NCBI GenBank assembly: GCA_040220875.1
Contig: JAVJVX010000005.1
Location: 740,039 to 804,038 of the forward strand
Source of the DNA: Alphaproteobacteria bacterium
GTDB taxonomy: Bacteria; Pseudomonadota; Alphaproteobacteria; JAVJVX01
Direction: 5' to 3'
Length of the DNA stretch: 64,000 nucleotides
Shown: piece by piece, positions 44,252 through 54,039 of the stretch
How the letters are laid out: each line of letters starts with the position of its first letter
Position numbering within the stretch: position 1 is the stretch's first letter
Program-made: the position numbers and the translations under genes
The notes under the pieces: generated by a model
Told to the model about the DNA's origin: nothing
Databases searched by the model: none
Seen by the model: the letters and a program-made list of their open reading frames with translations, nothing else

Positions 44252-45421
44252 ATGACCTTGCCCCAGCTTCATTACGGCCGGACCGACGACCCCTCGCGCC
44301 TGATCCCCGTGGACCGGGCGCTCGCCGACCTGCGCCGGGGCGGTTTCGTCGGACTGCGCCGGGGCCGGGAGGCCTATCTCATGCTGGCGGGTGAAACCGT
44401 CAGCGACGAAACCCTGGGCCGTCTCAGGGTTCTTTCCGGCAATCCCCCGCGCGCGGCGATCACGCCGCCCCGCGCGGCCGCGCTCGGGCTGGGGCCGGAA
44501 AAAGCCGAATCGCCGATCCCTGCCGCCGCCGCCGCCGCCTACGTCCTGCCGCTGGCGCGCGGGACGGGGGCCGGGGTGGTCCGGCTTCTCGCCGATCCGC
44601 TGGCGACAGTCCCGGGAGACTTTGAAACCGGGGGCGACGTCCGGGCAGCCGAGGAGGGAGGCGCCGAACATGCGGCGCTGGCCCTGACCAAGCTGGCGCG
44701 CCTTCTGCCGGCCGCGGTCATCGCGCCGCTGCAGCCGCTTGAGGACGGCACCACCTTCCCGGAAAAAATCGACGGCCTTGATCTGATGGTGGTCGAGGCG
44801 GCGGATGCCTTCCGCTACGAGGAAGAGGTGGCCCGTCATCTCCGCGCGGTGGGAGAGGCGCATATCCCGCTCGAGGATGCCGCCGATACACGGGTCATCG
44901 CCTTTCGCCCCGATGATGGGGGCACGGAGCACCTGGCGATCGTGATCGGCCAGGTGGACACCTCCCGCCCGGTGCTCGTCCGCCTGCATTCCGAATGCCT
45001 GACGGGCGATCTGCTGGGCAGCCTGCGCTGCGATTGCGGCCCGCAACTGCGCGGTGCGATCAAGGAGATCGCGACCAACGGCGCCGGGATAGTGCTGTAT
45101 CTCGCCCAGGAAGGGCGGGGCATCGGCCTCGTCAACAAGCTGCACGCCTACCGGCTTCAGGACGAGGGGCTCGATACCTTCGATGCCAATGAGCGCGTCG
45201 GCTACGAGGCGGATGAGCGGGTCTACATCGTCGCAGCCGAAATGCTGAAGCAGTTGCGTGTCGACCAGGTCCGGCTGATGACAAACAATCCCGACAAGAT
45301 GCGCCACCTCGAGGCGCACGGCGTCGAGGTCACCGAGCGTGTGGCCCATGTCTTTCCCTCGAACCCGCATAACGAGCGCTACCTCTTCACCAAGGCCGAC
45401 AAGGGCGGCCACCTGCTTTAG
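44252..45421 (+). CDS. ribA: GTP cyclohydrolase II with degenerate RibB-like N-terminal domain
   Basis: RibA opens the GTP ring in the first step of riboflavin synthesis. The C-terminal domain (about residues 205-389) carries the zinc cysteines C249, C260 and C262 (SECLTGDLLGSLRCDCG), QEGRGIGLVNKLHAY and TNNPDKMRHLEAHGVEV. The N-terminal about 200 residues look like a decayed dihydroxybutanone-phosphate-synthase domain: its start resembles the RibB opening, but the DDED-type active-site segment is not seen. Ribulose-phosphate activity is therefore unlikely. No FMN riboswitch was found upstream. Confidence 0.92.
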   Translation: MTLPQLHYGRTDDPSRLIPVDRALADLRRGGFVGLRRGREAYLMLAGETVSDETLGRLRVLSGNPPRAAITPPRAAALGLGPEKAESPIPAAAAAAYVLPLARGTGAGVVRLLADPLATVPGDFETGGDVRAAEEGGAEHAALALTKLARLLPAAVIAPLQPLEDGTTFPEKIDGLDLMVVEAADAFRYEEEVARHLRAVGEAHIPLEDAADTRVIAFRPDDGGTEHLAIVIGQVDTSRPVLVRLHSECLTGDLLGSLRCDCGPQLRGAIKEIATNGAGIVLYLAQEGRGIGLVNKLHAYRLQDEGLDTFDANERVGYEADERVYIVAAEMLKQLRVDQVRLMTNNPDKMRHLEAHGVEVTERVAHVFPSNPHNERYLFTKADKGGHLL

Positions 45422-45614
45422 CCGGCAGAATCGACCGGGCGTTTTTTGGCCGCCCCCCGGCAATTCCTGCCGCCCCCCGCCCCGGCCCCGGTCGGATGCG
45501 GCCGCCCGGCCCCTAAGTCCATGAGTTCGCTGGAAAAGAAAGTCCGGGATCCGTCCCCATACTGGCATCGTCCTTGCGGCGCCGCCTGTGGATCAGCCCC
45601 GGAGCCAACGCCCC

Positions 45615-46343
45615 ATGCCGCTTGCCGAGACGCCGGCCACCCTGCCGGCGAATGCCCTGAACCATCTGAAGGTCCATGCCCGGGCGAGCGCGTCGGACGG
45701 CCCGCCCCATGCGTTCGACCATCTTCTCGACGCCTTCGCGAACTCGGCCCGCCCGGCCCCGGCCCTTGCCGCGGCGCTGCCGGATGCGGCCGGCGCGACA
45801 CCGCAGGCGGAAGAGGAGGGGTTCTTCGACCACCTCCTGGATGTCGTCAATCCGATGCAGCACATCCCGGTCGTCAGCAATTTTTACCGCGAATATGTCG
45901 ACGATCCCATCAGCGCCGTGCCCCGTATTCTGGGCGGCGCGCTGTTCGGCGGGCCAATCGGCGCCGCCAGCGCGGCCGCCAATGCGGTCCTCGACTGGAT
46001 CAGCGGCGACGATCTGGGCGGCCATGTTATCGCGCTCTTTCGGGCTTCGCCAGCGGCGCCCGAAACCCTGGCCGAGAAGCCCGATGCCGCACCGGCGCCA
46101 GCGGACAACGTGTCCGTGGCGGCCCGGGTCTCCGATGCGCCTGGCGACGAGCCGCTGGCCGGCACCGACTTAACGATGCCGAACGACTTGGCGGCAGTCC
46201 CGGCGCAAGCGGTCGCGGATCGGATGATGACGGCGCTCGACAAGTATCAGCAGATGATGCGCGAGACAGCGCGCGCGGCCGAAGCGGCGCGGGCCGCGGC
46301 GGGCGGGGGAACGGCCGCCACGCGACTTGAATTGCAGCTTTAG
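45615..46343 (+). CDS. conserved hypothetical protein
   Basis: The 242-residue protein is not assigned to a known function. A central block (about residues 73-140) contains HLLDVVNPMQHIPVVSNFYR, DPISAVPRILGGALFGGP and a small-residue helix IGAASAAANAV, and could be a short membrane-associated helical hairpin. Similar blocks occur in other alphaproteobacterial hypothetical proteins that I recall. The C-terminal half is Ala/Pro-rich, with a DKYQQMMRETARAAEAAR helix near the end. There is no signal peptide. The ATG at 45615 was preferred to a GTG at 45588, because only the ATG has a nearby GGAG. It lies between ribA and the L,D-transpeptidase gene. Confidence 0.75.
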   Translation: MPLAETPATLPANALNHLKVHARASASDGPPHAFDHLLDAFANSARPAPALAAALPDAAGATPQAEEEGFFDHLLDVVNPMQHIPVVSNFYREYVDDPISAVPRILGGALFGGPIGAASAAANAVLDWISGDDLGGHVIALFRASPAAPETLAEKPDAAPAPADNVSVAARVSDAPGDEPLAGTDLTMPNDLAAVPAQAVADRMMTALDKYQQMMRETARAAEAARAAAGGGTAATRLELQL

Positions 46344-46366
46344 GACGGCCCCCATATAAGAGGCAC

Positions 46367-46879
46367 ATGCATCTGCTGCTGACCTCGCCCCGAACCCTGG
46401 CCTGGGAAGGCGAAACCCTGCCCTGCGCCATCGGGCCAGCCGGGGTGCGGCGGCGCAAGGTGGAGGGCGACCAGGCGACGCCGGCCGGCCGCTTCCCGCT
46501 GCGCCGCGTGCTGTACCGGCCCGACCGGATCGCCGATCTTGAAACCCGGTTGCCCGCGGCCCCGCTGCGCGAGGGGCTTGGCTGGTGCGACGACCCCCGC
46601 GATCCGGCCTACAATTCGATGGTGGCGCTGCCTTACGAGGCGCGGTGCGAGAAACTGTGGCGCCCGGATCATCTCTACGACGTGATTGTCGTGGTCGGGT
46701 TCAACGACGACCCGCCGCGCCCCGGCCGGGGCAGCGCGATCTTTCTCCACCTCGCCCATGACGATTTCCGCCCGACGCAGGGATGCGTCGCGCTGGGCGA
46801 AAGGGATCTGCGGCGGGTCCTGCGAACCGCCACGCGCGAGACCCATCTTGTGGTGCCCGACACATTGGCGACTGACTAG
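46367..46879 (+). CDS. L,D-transpeptidase (YkuD) family protein
   Basis: The 170-residue product carries the catalytic motif HLAHDDFRPTQGCVALG, with the histidine and the active cysteine of YkuD-type L,D-transpeptidases, which form peptidoglycan 3-3 cross-links or attach proteins. The segments DQATPAGRFPLRRVLYR and YNSMVALPYE also fit the family. There is no signal peptide, so its compartment is unclear. The stop codon shares a CTAG palindrome with the stop of the convergent yggS-type gene. Confidence 0.9.
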   Translation: MHLLLTSPRTLAWEGETLPCAIGPAGVRRRKVEGDQATPAGRFPLRRVLYRPDRIADLETRLPAAPLREGLGWCDDPRDPAYNSMVALPYEARCEKLWRPDHLYDVIVVVGFNDDPPRPGRGSAIFLHLAHDDFRPTQGCVALGERDLRRVLRTATRETHLVVPDTLATD

Positions 46880-47580
46880 GGCTGATCCGGGCGCGGGCCG
46901 AAAATGCCGGTGCCGACGCGGACATGGGTTGCGCCGAGGCGCACCGCGATCCCGACATCGTCGCTCATCCCCATGCTGAGGCCCGGCAGGCCCAACTCTC
47001 CCGCGAGTTTCGCCAGAAAGGCGAAGTGCACGGCCGGCGGCTCGTCCACTGGCGGCAGGCACATGAGCCCGATCACCGGCAGGCCCAGTTCGCCCGCGGC
47101 CAGCGCATGCAGGGCCGGCAAATCGGCCGGCGCCACGCCCGATTTCTGCGGCTCTTCGCCCGTATTCACCTGAATGAAAAGATCCGGAAATGACCGGCCC
47201 GGCCGCCGGTCGCGTTCGCGGGCGAGCGCCCGGGCGAGCCGGTCCCGATCGAGGGTATGGATCGCCTGAAACAACTCGACCGCCTGGGACACCTTGTTGG
47301 TTTGCAGCGGCCCCACGAGATGCAGCGAAACAGCGTCATATCGCGCGCGCAGTTCCGGCCAGCGCGCGGCCGCTTCCTGCACGCGATTTTCGCCGAAGAC
47401 CCGCTGCCCGGCCGCGAGCGCCGCCTCGATGCGATGGGCCGGCTGTTTCTTCGATATCGCGATCAGGGTCACGTCCTCCCCCCGCCGGCCGGCCCCGGCG
47501 GCGGCCTCGCCGATCAGCCCGCGCAGCCCCGAGAGGCGCTCGGCGATGGCGGCGGCTTCGAGGGTTTCTTGGCTGGTCAT
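46876..47580 (-). CDS. YggS/PLPHP-family pyridoxal-phosphate homeostasis protein
   Basis: The 234-residue protein binds PLP and influences PLP and amino-acid homeostasis. The PLP lysine is in LIAISKKQPAHRIEAALAAG; FGENRVQEA, LHLVGPLQTNK, VNTGEEPQKSG and SMGMSDDVGIAVRLGATHVR all match the family. The ATG at 47580 avoids a 75-residue arginine-rich extension into the upstream gene region. Its 3' end overlaps the L,D-transpeptidase by four bases. It is divergent from the ThiE-like gene, with the 89-base gap holding both promoters. Confidence 0.94.
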   Translation of the reverse strand: MTSQETLEAAAIAERLSGLRGLIGEAAAGAGRRGEDVTLIAISKKQPAHRIEAALAAGQRVFGENRVQEAAARWPELRARYDAVSLHLVGPLQTNKVSQAVELFQAIHTLDRDRLARALARERDRRPGRSFPDLFIQVNTGEEPQKSGVAPADLPALHALAAGELGLPVIGLMCLPPVDEPPAVHFAFLAKLAGELGLPGLSMGMSDDVGIAVRLGATHVRVGTGIFGPRPDQP

Positions 47581-47669
47581 GGCCGGTTCCGGAAAGGCGT
47601 TGGCATCCGTCTTTCTTTGCCGTTTTTCGGCGCCCGTGCAACAGTCCCGCGCAAAAGAAAGAGGCCCCC

Positions 47670-48359
47670 ATGACCATCCGCGCAACAGGAGCCGCACCGC
47701 GATGGCCCCGCCCTTTGCCCCGGGGCGCGGCGTCTCCGTCAGTGATCGCGCTGACCGATGATGCGCGCGGTGGCGACCCCCTTCGCCTGCCCGCCGCTTT
47801 GCCACCCGGAAGCCTCGTCATCTTTCGCCATTATGGTGCGCCCGATCGGGCCGCCCTCGCGCGCCGGCTCGCCCGGGCCTGTCGCCAGCACGGCATCTTT
47901 CTCGCCCGGGCCTGCCGGCCCCAAGACGGGCTCCGGCCCGCTTTGGCGCGCCGCGGCGCCTGGCATCTGAGCGCCCCCTGGCTCAAACGCCACCCCGTCC
48001 GCGCCCGGCGCCGGCCCGGCCGCCGCCTGAGCGCTGCCGTCCATGGGCTGCCGGAGCTTTTCCGGGCCAAGCGCGCCGGCGTCCGCCTGGTGCTGGTTTC
48101 CCCGGTCTTCGCCACCGCCTCCCATCCGGGCCGCCGGCCCCTTGGTGCGGTACGATTCGCCGCTCTCTGCCGGGCCGCGCGCCGGCAGGGAATGGCGGTC
48201 TACGCCCTCGGCGGATTGGGCCCCGGCCGCGTCGCCCGCGTCCGCGCCGCGGGGGCCGCGGGGATCGCCGGCGTTTCGGCCTTCGCCCCCTCTCTTGACC
48301 GGGGGGCCAAAGAGGCCGAAAAAAAGCCCCTGGGCGGCCGCGTCCCTGCCGGGGGGTAA
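47670..48359 (+). CDS. ThiE/TenI-like thiamine phosphate synthase family protein, probably degenerate
   Basis: The 229-residue TIM-barrel-like protein keeps LVSPVFATASHPGRRPLG and VYALGGLGPGRVARVRAAGAAGIAG, which match TMP synthase. The middle of the domain, where active ThiE has a GADGVHLGQxD-like motif, reads RRGAWHLSAPW and lacks the expected aspartates. It is very rich in Arg and Ala. It may be a TenI-like or inactive paralogue. The ribosome site AGAGG precedes the ATG. Position between yggS and DUF3576/leuS is conserved in several alphaproteobacteria as I recall. Confidence 0.75.
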   Translation: MTIRATGAAPRWPRPLPRGAASPSVIALTDDARGGDPLRLPAALPPGSLVIFRHYGAPDRAALARRLARACRQHGIFLARACRPQDGLRPALARRGAWHLSAPWLKRHPVRARRRPGRRLSAAVHGLPELFRAKRAGVRLVLVSPVFATASHPGRRPLGAVRFAALCRAARRQGMAVYALGGLGPGRVARVRAAGAAGIAGVSAFAPSLDRGAKEAEKKPLGGRVPAGG

Positions 48360-48414
48360 GGATCGGGCGCCGCGTCCCGCCTGCCTCGCTCGTCTCGTCG
48401 TCAGGAGAATCCTC

Positions 48415-48903
48415 GTGCTACAACTCGCCCACCGTTCCGGCACTGCCGCCGCCCGGCACCGGGTTCGCGACGGCCTCTTCGCCGCCGTGCTGGCCAGCGT
48501 CTTTCTCGGCGGCTGCCAGAACGGCCTCGACATGGATGCGGGTTCCCTTTCCGGGCTTTTCGGTTTCGACGGGCGCGGCGTCAATGATGAGTTGTGGATG
48601 GCGAGCATCGATACGCTGTCTTTCGTGCGCACCGTGCGCGACGAGGACGACGGGCTGATCGTGAGCGACTGGTACGCGCCGCCCGAGGCGCCGGATGAAC
48701 GGTTCCGGGTGCGGGTTTTCGTGCTCGGCTCCGATCTGACACGGAGCAACCTGCGCGTCTCGGTCCTGCGCCAGTGGCGCAATCCCCAGAATGCGTGGAT
48801 CGACGCACCGCCCGGCGAAGAAACGGCCGCCGCCCTGGCCGGAACGATCATGGACCGTGCGCAGCAAATTGCCGCGCAGGACACGACCTACAGCCTGTTC
48901 TAG
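48415..48903 (+). CDS. DUF3576 family lipoprotein
   Basis: The 162-residue protein starts at GTG with AGGAG seven bases upstream. A hydrophobic N-terminus ends in FLGGCQ, a lipobox, so it is probably an outer- or inner-membrane lipoprotein. The body contains VNDELWMASIDTLSFVRTV, GLIVSDWYAPP and RVRVFVLGSDLTRSNLRVSV, the DUF3576 signature common next to leuS in alphaproteobacteria. The role is unknown; a LPS or outer-membrane biogenesis link is inferred from its lptE neighbour. Confidence 0.88.
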   Translation: MLQLAHRSGTAAARHRVRDGLFAAVLASVFLGGCQNGLDMDAGSLSGLFGFDGRGVNDELWMASIDTLSFVRTVRDEDDGLIVSDWYAPPEAPDERFRVRVFVLGSDLTRSNLRVSVLRQWRNPQNAWIDAPPGEETAAALAGTIMDRAQQIAAQDTTYSLF

Positions 48904-48909
48904 ATCATC

Positions 48910-51516
48910 ATGGCGTCATCCCGAGAGACTGCGGACCGGTACAATCCGGTGGAAACCGAGATGCGCTGGCAGCGGATCTGGGAAGAGACAGGCGCGTTTC
49001 GCGTCACTGAAGACCCGAGCGCGAAGAAATATTACGTGCTTGAAATGTTTCCCTACCCTTCGGGGCGACTGCACGTTGGCCATGTGCGCAACTACACCCT
49101 GGGCGACGTGGTGGCGCGTTACAAGAAAGCGTCCGGCTACAACGTGTTGCATCCGATGGGCTGGGACGCGTTCGGCATGCCGGCGGAAAACGCCGCCATC
49201 CAGAACAACGTCCTGCCGTCCGAATGGACCTACGACAATATCCGGGTCATGCGTGACCAGCTCAAACGCATGGGCCTTGCCTATGACTGGGATCGCGAAA
49301 TCGCCACTTGCCATCCGGATTACTTCAGGCACGAGCAGAAAATGTTTCTCGAGTTCCTCGAGAAGGGGCTCGCTTACCGCAAGGAGTCCTACGTCAATTG
49401 GGATCCCGTCGATCAGACCGTGCTCGCCAATGAGCAGGTCGTCGATGGCCGGGGCTGGCGCTCCGGTGCGCTGGTGGAGCGCAAGAAACTGTCGCAATGG
49501 TTTCTCAAGATTACCGACTACGCGGATGACCTTTTGGCCGGGCTGAAAGAGCTGGAGCGCTGGCCCGAACGCGTGCGGCTGATGCAGCAGAACTGGATCG
49601 GCCGCTCCGAGGGGCTGCATCTTTGGTTCGGGCTTGAGGATTCCGGCGGGAACGCGCGCGAAGACGAGCTCGAGGTCTTTACCACTCGCCCCGATACGAT
49701 CTTCGGCGCCTCCTTTTGCGCCATTGCGCCGGATCACCCGCTCGCGGTCACTCTCGCCCAGGACAACGAAAAAATGCAGGCCTTCATCGCCGAATGCCAG
49801 AAGATCGGCACGAGCGAGGCGGCGCTGGAGACGGCCGAGAAACGGGGCTTCGCCACCGGGCTTTACGCGCGCCATCCGTTCGGCCAGGACCGTCTGCCTG
49901 TATATGTCGCGAATTTCGTTCTCATGGAATATGGCGCGGGCGCGATTTTCGGTGTCCCCGCCCATGACCAGCGCGATCTGGATTTCGCACGCAAATACGA
50001 TCTGCCTGTCAGGCCCGTGGTCGTGCCCGACGCGAAGGACGGCGCAACCACCGAGATCACCGATACCGCCTATACCGGGGACGGCGTTCTGGCGAATTCG
50101 GAGTTTCTCGACGGGCTCTCGGTCAAGGACGCGAAGGCGGAGGTGGCGCGCCGGATGGAGGAGCGCGGCAAGGGCCGGCGCGCGGTGCAATACCGGCTGC
50201 GCGACTGGGGCGTCTCGCGCCAGCGTTATTGGGGCTGTCCGATTCCGGTCATGTATCTCGAGGACGGCACCGTGGTGCCGGTGCCCGAGGACCAGCTGCC
50301 GGTGAAACTGCCGGAAGACATCGATCTCTCCAGGCCGGGCAACCCGCTCGAGAACCACCCGAGCTGGAAATACACGACCTGCCCGCATACCGGAAAACCG
50401 GCGGTGCGTGAGACTGACACGTTCGACACATTTTTCGAATCGTCATGGTATTTCGCGCGGTTCTGCTCACCCGCCGCGGACGGAGGCATCGACCGCGCGG
50501 CGGCCGATTACTGGATGCCGGTGGATCAGTATATCGGCGGCATAGAACACGCTGTGCTGCATCTTCTCTATGCGCGCTTCTTCACCCGGGCACTCGCTGA
50601 TCTGGGATATCTGACGACACGTGAGCCTTTTGCCGGGCTGCACACCCAGGGCATGGTATGTCACGAAACCTATCGCGACCCCGACGGCAACTGGCTTTAC
50701 CCTGAAGAGGTGGTGCGCGAGGGCGAGGGCGTTTTCAAAACCCGCGACGGCCGGCCCGTCAGCGTGGGACGCCTCGAGAAAATGAGCAAGTCCAGGCGCA
50801 ATGTCGTCGGGCTCGAATCCGTCGTTGACAGCTACGGCGCCGACACGGCGCGGCTCTGCCTGATGTCCGACAGCCCGCCCGAGCGCGATCTGGAATGGAG
50901 CGATGCCGGGGTCGAGGGCGCCTGGCGGTTTCTCAACCGGTTGTGGCGGCTCGTGGCCTTGTCGGAGGAACGCGGCGGCGCGCTGGCGCCGGTCGGCGCG
51001 GCGCGGCCGAACACGATCGGCCCCAAATCCGACGCGGCGCTCAGGCTGACCCACAAGACCATCCGCGCGGTTACCGAAGCCATCGAATCCTTTCATTTCA
51101 ACGCCGGCGTGGCGCGCATCCGCGAGCTGGCGAACGCGTTATCGGACCTGCCGGAAACGGACGCCCCCGACGGCGCCTGGGTGCGCCGGCACGGATTCGA
51201 GGCGCTGGTGCGTCTGATCGCGCCGATCACGCCACATATCGCGGAAGAGCTCTGGCATTGCCTGGGACATGAGACACTGGTCGCGGACGCGCCCTGGCCC
51301 GTCGCCGATCCGGACCTCATGCAGGACGACGTCGTGACTGTCGCGGTGCAAGTCAACGGCAAGAAGCGCGGCACCCTGGAATTGCCGGTCGATGCGGCCG
51401 AGGAGGTGGCGCGCGAAAAGGCGCTGGCGCTGGAGACGGTGGTGAGCGATCTTTCGGGACGGTCGCCGAAACGGGTGATCGTGGTAACAAACCGGATCGT
51501 CAATGTGGTGGCCTGA
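48910..51516 (+). CDS. leuS: leucine-tRNA ligase
   Basis: The 868-residue class I synthetase charges tRNA-Leu. HVGH (the HIGH motif, residues 55-58) lies in [13 protein letters not shown]. The editing CP1 domain spans about 225-420, and the KMSKS motif is at 624-628. The C-terminal anticodon-binding region with [14 protein letters not shown] follows. The start is six bases after the DUF3576 stop, and the last 14 bases overlap lptE, implying coupled translation. Confidence 0.98.
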   Translation: MASSRETADRYNPVETEMRWQRIWEETGAFRVTEDPSAKKYYVLEMFPYPSGRLHVGHVRNYTLGDVVARYKKASGYNVLHPMGWDAFGMPAENAAIQNNVLPSEWTYDNIRVMRDQLKRMGLAYDWDREIATCHPDYFRHEQKMFLEFLEKGLAYRKESYVNWDPVDQTVLANEQVVDGRGWRSGALVERKKLSQWFLKITDYADDLLAGLKELERWPERVRLMQQNWIGRSEGLHLWFGLEDSGGNAREDELEVFTTRPDTIFGASFCAIAPDHPLAVTLAQDNEKMQAFIAECQKIGTSEAALETAEKRGFATGLYARHPFGQDRLPVYVANFVLMEYGAGAIFGVPAHDQRDLDFARKYDLPVRPVVVPDAKDGATTEITDTAYTGDGVLANSEFLDGLSVKDAKAEVARRMEERGKGRRAVQYRLRDWGVSRQRYWGCPIPVMYLEDGTVVPVPEDQLPVKLPEDIDLSRPGNPLENHPSWKYTTCPHTGKPAVRETDTFDTFFESSWYFARFCSPAADGGIDRAAADYWMPVDQYIGGIEHAVLHLLYARFFTRALADLGYLTTREPFAGLHTQGMVCHETYRDPDGNWLYPEEVVREGEGVFKTRDGRPVSVGRLEKMSKSRRNVVGLESVVDSYGADTARLCLMSDSPPERDLEWSDAGVEGAWRFLNRLWRLVALSEERGGALAPVGAARPNTIGPKSDAALRLTHKTIRAVTEAIESFHFNAGVARIRELANALSDLPETDAPDGAWVRRHGFEALVRLIAPITPHIAEELWHCLGHETLVADAPWPVADPDLMQDDVVTVAVQVNGKKRGTLELPVDAAEEVAREKALALETVVSDLSGRSPKRVIVVTNRIVNVVA

Positions 51517-52063
51517 GACGATTTCTCCTTTCTCATCCCCCGGCCGGGGGGCGACGCGCCGGATCGCCGGGCGCGCGGCCATGCTGGGCCTCTGCTGCCT
51601 GCTGGCCGGGTGCGGGCTGCGCCCGCTTTACGGCAATTACGGCGCAACCGGCGAAGAGACGCTGGCGGCGGTGCGTATCGGCAACATTCCGGACCGCGCG
51701 GGCCAGCAGCTGCAAAATTTCCTGCTCACCCGCTTCAACCCGACGGGGCGGGAGAAACTGCCGGCATACCAACTGTCGATTCAGCTGCGCGAGCGACAGC
51801 AGGGCCTCGGCATCCGGCGCGACGAAACCGCCAGCCGCGCCAAGCTGACGGTGACCGCGAATTACCGCCTGCACAATCTGGAAACCAGCGCTATCGCGCT
51901 CTCGGGCGAGGTCCAGGCGGTTAACAGCTACGACATTCTGGACCAGCAATTCGCCACGCTGCTGGCGGAACAGGACGCGCGCACAAAAGCGCTCCGCCTT
52001 CTGGCGGACGATATCGCGACCCGGGTCGCGATTTTCCTCTCCCGCAGCCGGACCCGTTCATAG
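51503..52063 (+). CDS. lptE: LPS-assembly lipoprotein LptE
   Basis: The 186-residue lipoprotein has a lipobox [12 protein letters not shown] around residue 36. It has the LptE-type body [20 protein letters not shown] and [20 protein letters not shown]. It partners LptD in placing lipopolysaccharide at the cell surface. The start is either ATG 51503, overlapping leuS by 14 bases, or M27 (51581), which leaves a more usual signal peptide. leuS-lptE-holA is a conserved alphaproteobacterial order. Confidence 0.9.
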   Translation: MWWPETISPFSSPGRGATRRIAGRAAMLGLCCLLAGCGLRPLYGNYGATGEETLAAVRIGNIPDRAGQQLQNFLLTRFNPTGREKLPAYQLSIQLRERQQGLGIRRDETASRAKLTVTANYRLHNLETSAIALSGEVQAVNSYDILDQQFATLLAEQDARTKALRLLADDIATRVAIFLSRSRTRS

Positions 52064-52070
52064 GCCGGCG

Positions 52071-53120
52071 ATGAAGGTTCCCCCCCGCGAGGCCGAAAGA
52101 TTTGTCAGCACACCCCCCGAGGCTCTGCGGGCGGTGCTCGTCTACGGCCCGGATCAGGGGCTGGTGCAGGAGCGGGCGGAGAAACTCGTCATCGGCACGG
52201 CCGGGAGCGTGAACGACCCGTTCCAGGTGACGGAATTCCCGGCGGCCGATCTGGCGGATGAGCCGACCCGGCTGCGGGACGAGGCGGCGGCGATCTCGTT
52301 CACGGGTGGCCGGCGCGCGGTGCGGGTGCGCCAGGCGGGCGACCGGGCCGGGCTAAAGGCGATCGGGGACCTGCTCGATGATCCGCCGCCCGGCGATTAT
52401 CTGGTGGTGGTGGAAGCGGGCGATTTGCCGGCGCGCTCGGCCCTGCGCAAGCTGTTCGAGGGGGCGAGCAACGGAGCGGCGCTCGCTTGCTATGTGGATG
52501 ACGAGAAAGCGGTGCGCGCGCTGGCCCGCACCATGCTGGGCGAGGACGGCATCACACTCGAGTCCGAGGCGATGGATTTTCTCGCCACCCATCTCGGCGG
52601 CGACCGTTTGCAGACCCGCCGCGAGATTGAAAAGCTGAGACTTTTTGCGGGACCGGGTGGCACGCTGACACTGGATGACGTCATCGGCTGCATCGGTGAC
52701 AGCGCAATGATGTCGATGGAGGACGTGGCGCTGGCTGCCGGACTAGGCGACTTTGCCGGGCTCGACCGGGGCTTCACCCGGGCGATCGCGGAGGGGGTGG
52801 GGGCGGTCGGCCTGCTGCGCGCCACGCTCCGCCATCTGCGCCGGTTGCACCAGACGCGGCTCAGAATCGAACGCGGAATGAGCGAGCACGAGGCGATGGC
52901 GGCCTTGAGGCCGCGGGTGTTCTTCAAGGTCGAGACTGTCTTTCGCCGGTCTCTCGCGCGCTGGGAGGCCGAGCGTCTGGCGGGCGCACTGGCGGATCTG
53001 ACGGCAGCGGAAAGTCTCTGCAAAACGACGGGGATGCCGGAGGAGCTTGTCTGCCATCGGGCGTTGGTGGATATCGCCCTTCTCGCGCGGCAGCACGCGC
53101 CGCGCCGCCCGCGCGCCTAG
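52071..53120 (+). CDS. holA: DNA polymerase III delta subunit
   Basis: HolA opens the sliding clamp as part of the clamp loader. The 349-residue protein has the AAA+-like start VLVYGPDQGLVQERAEKLV and a central FTGGRRAVRVRQAGD. The C-terminal region has MMSMEDVALAAGLGDFAGL and LLRATLRHLRRLHQ, typical of the alphaproteobacterial delta subunit. It starts seven bases after lptE and ends 25 bases from the convergent parB gene. Confidence 0.94.
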   Translation: MKVPPREAERFVSTPPEALRAVLVYGPDQGLVQERAEKLVIGTAGSVNDPFQVTEFPAADLADEPTRLRDEAAAISFTGGRRAVRVRQAGDRAGLKAIGDLLDDPPPGDYLVVVEAGDLPARSALRKLFEGASNGAALACYVDDEKAVRALARTMLGEDGITLESEAMDFLATHLGGDRLQTRREIEKLRLFAGPGGTLTLDDVIGCIGDSAMMSMEDVALAAGLGDFAGLDRGFTRAIAEGVGAVGLLRATLRHLRRLHQTRLRIERGMSEHEAMAALRPRVFFKVETVFRRSLARWEAERLAGALADLTAAESLCKTTGMPEELVCHRALVDIALLARQHAPRRPRA

Positions 53121-53145
53121 GCGCGGCCGCGGCCATCGCGCGCGA

Positions 53146-54039
53146 TCATCTGGCGTTGAGCCGCTTGAGCACGTCGTCGAGCTGATCGACCGTTTTGTAC
53201 TGGATTGTCAGGGTCCCGCCCTTGCCATCGAAGGCGATCGAGACCTTGAGCCCGAGAAGGGCGGACAGGTCGCGCTCGAGCGCCAGCGTATCCGCGTCCT
53301 TTGTCGCGGGCGCGCGGGTCGTGCGTTTACCCGCGCCGCCGTTGGCGGCACTCTTTTCCTTCTGCACCAGGCGTTCCACCTGGCGCACGCTCATCCCTTC
53401 GCGCACGACCTGTTCGGCCAGCCTGACCGGCTCGCGCGCGGCGAGCAGCGCCCGTGCGTGCCCGGCCGACAGCTTGCCCTCATCGACCAGCATGCGGACC
53501 GCGTCCGGCAGATCGAGAAGCCGGATGGTGTTCGCCACATGACTGCGGCTCTTGCCGAGGGAATCGGCGAGATCGGTCTGGGTATAGCCGAACTCCTCCA
53601 ACAGTCGCCGATAGCCCGCGCCCTCTTCGATGGGCGACAGGTCCTGGCGCTGGAGATTTTCCACCAGCGCGACTTCAAGCGCTTCCTTGTCGGAGAAATC
53701 CCGGATGACGACCGGTACTTCATAGAGCTTGGCCTGCTGCGCCGCGCGCCAGCGCCGCTCGCCGGCGATGATCTCGAACGCGTTGGGTTCTTCCGGCAGG
53801 CGGCGGACGAGGATCGGTTGCAGGATACCGTTCTTCGTGATCGAGGCGGCGAGTGCGTTTATCTCGCCCGCGTCAAACCGGTGGCGTGGCTGAAACCGCC
53901 CCGGGCGCAGAAACTCGATCGGCACGTTCTTGCCGGCACGGACGCGATCGAGCTCGGCGTAGTCATTCGACTCGTTGCCGAGCAGGGCCGAGAGACCGCG
54001 GCCAAGCTGGTTGCGTTTTCCGCCGCTCGTCTCGCTCAC
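53146..54039 (-). CDS. parB: chromosome-partitioning protein ParB
   Basis: The 297-residue CTP-dependent clamp loads at parS and organises the origin region. GRGLSALLG opens the protein, and the nucleotide-binding FEIIAGERRWRAAQ is at 89-101 (GERRWRA at 93-99). The HTH region TQTDLADSLGKSRSHVANTIRL is near 155-176, and a C-terminal dimerisation segment closes it. The start is GTG, overlapping the parA stop by four bases (GTGA). It is the last gene of the minus-strand mnmE-to-parB series; its two recognition sites lie upstream. Confidence 0.97.
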   Translation of the reverse strand: MSETSGGKRNQLGRGLSALLGNESNDYAELDRVRAGKNVPIEFLRPGRFQPRHRFDAGEINALAASITKNGILQPILVRRLPEEPNAFEIIAGERRWRAAQQAKLYEVPVVIRDFSDKEALEVALVENLQRQDLSPIEEGAGYRRLLEEFGYTQTDLADSLGKSRSHVANTIRLLDLPDAVRMLVDEGKLSAGHARALLAAREPVRLAEQVVREGMSVRQVERLVQKEKSAANGGAGKRTTRAPATKDADTLALERDLSALLGLKVSIAFDGKGGTLTIQYKTVDQLDDVLKRLNAR

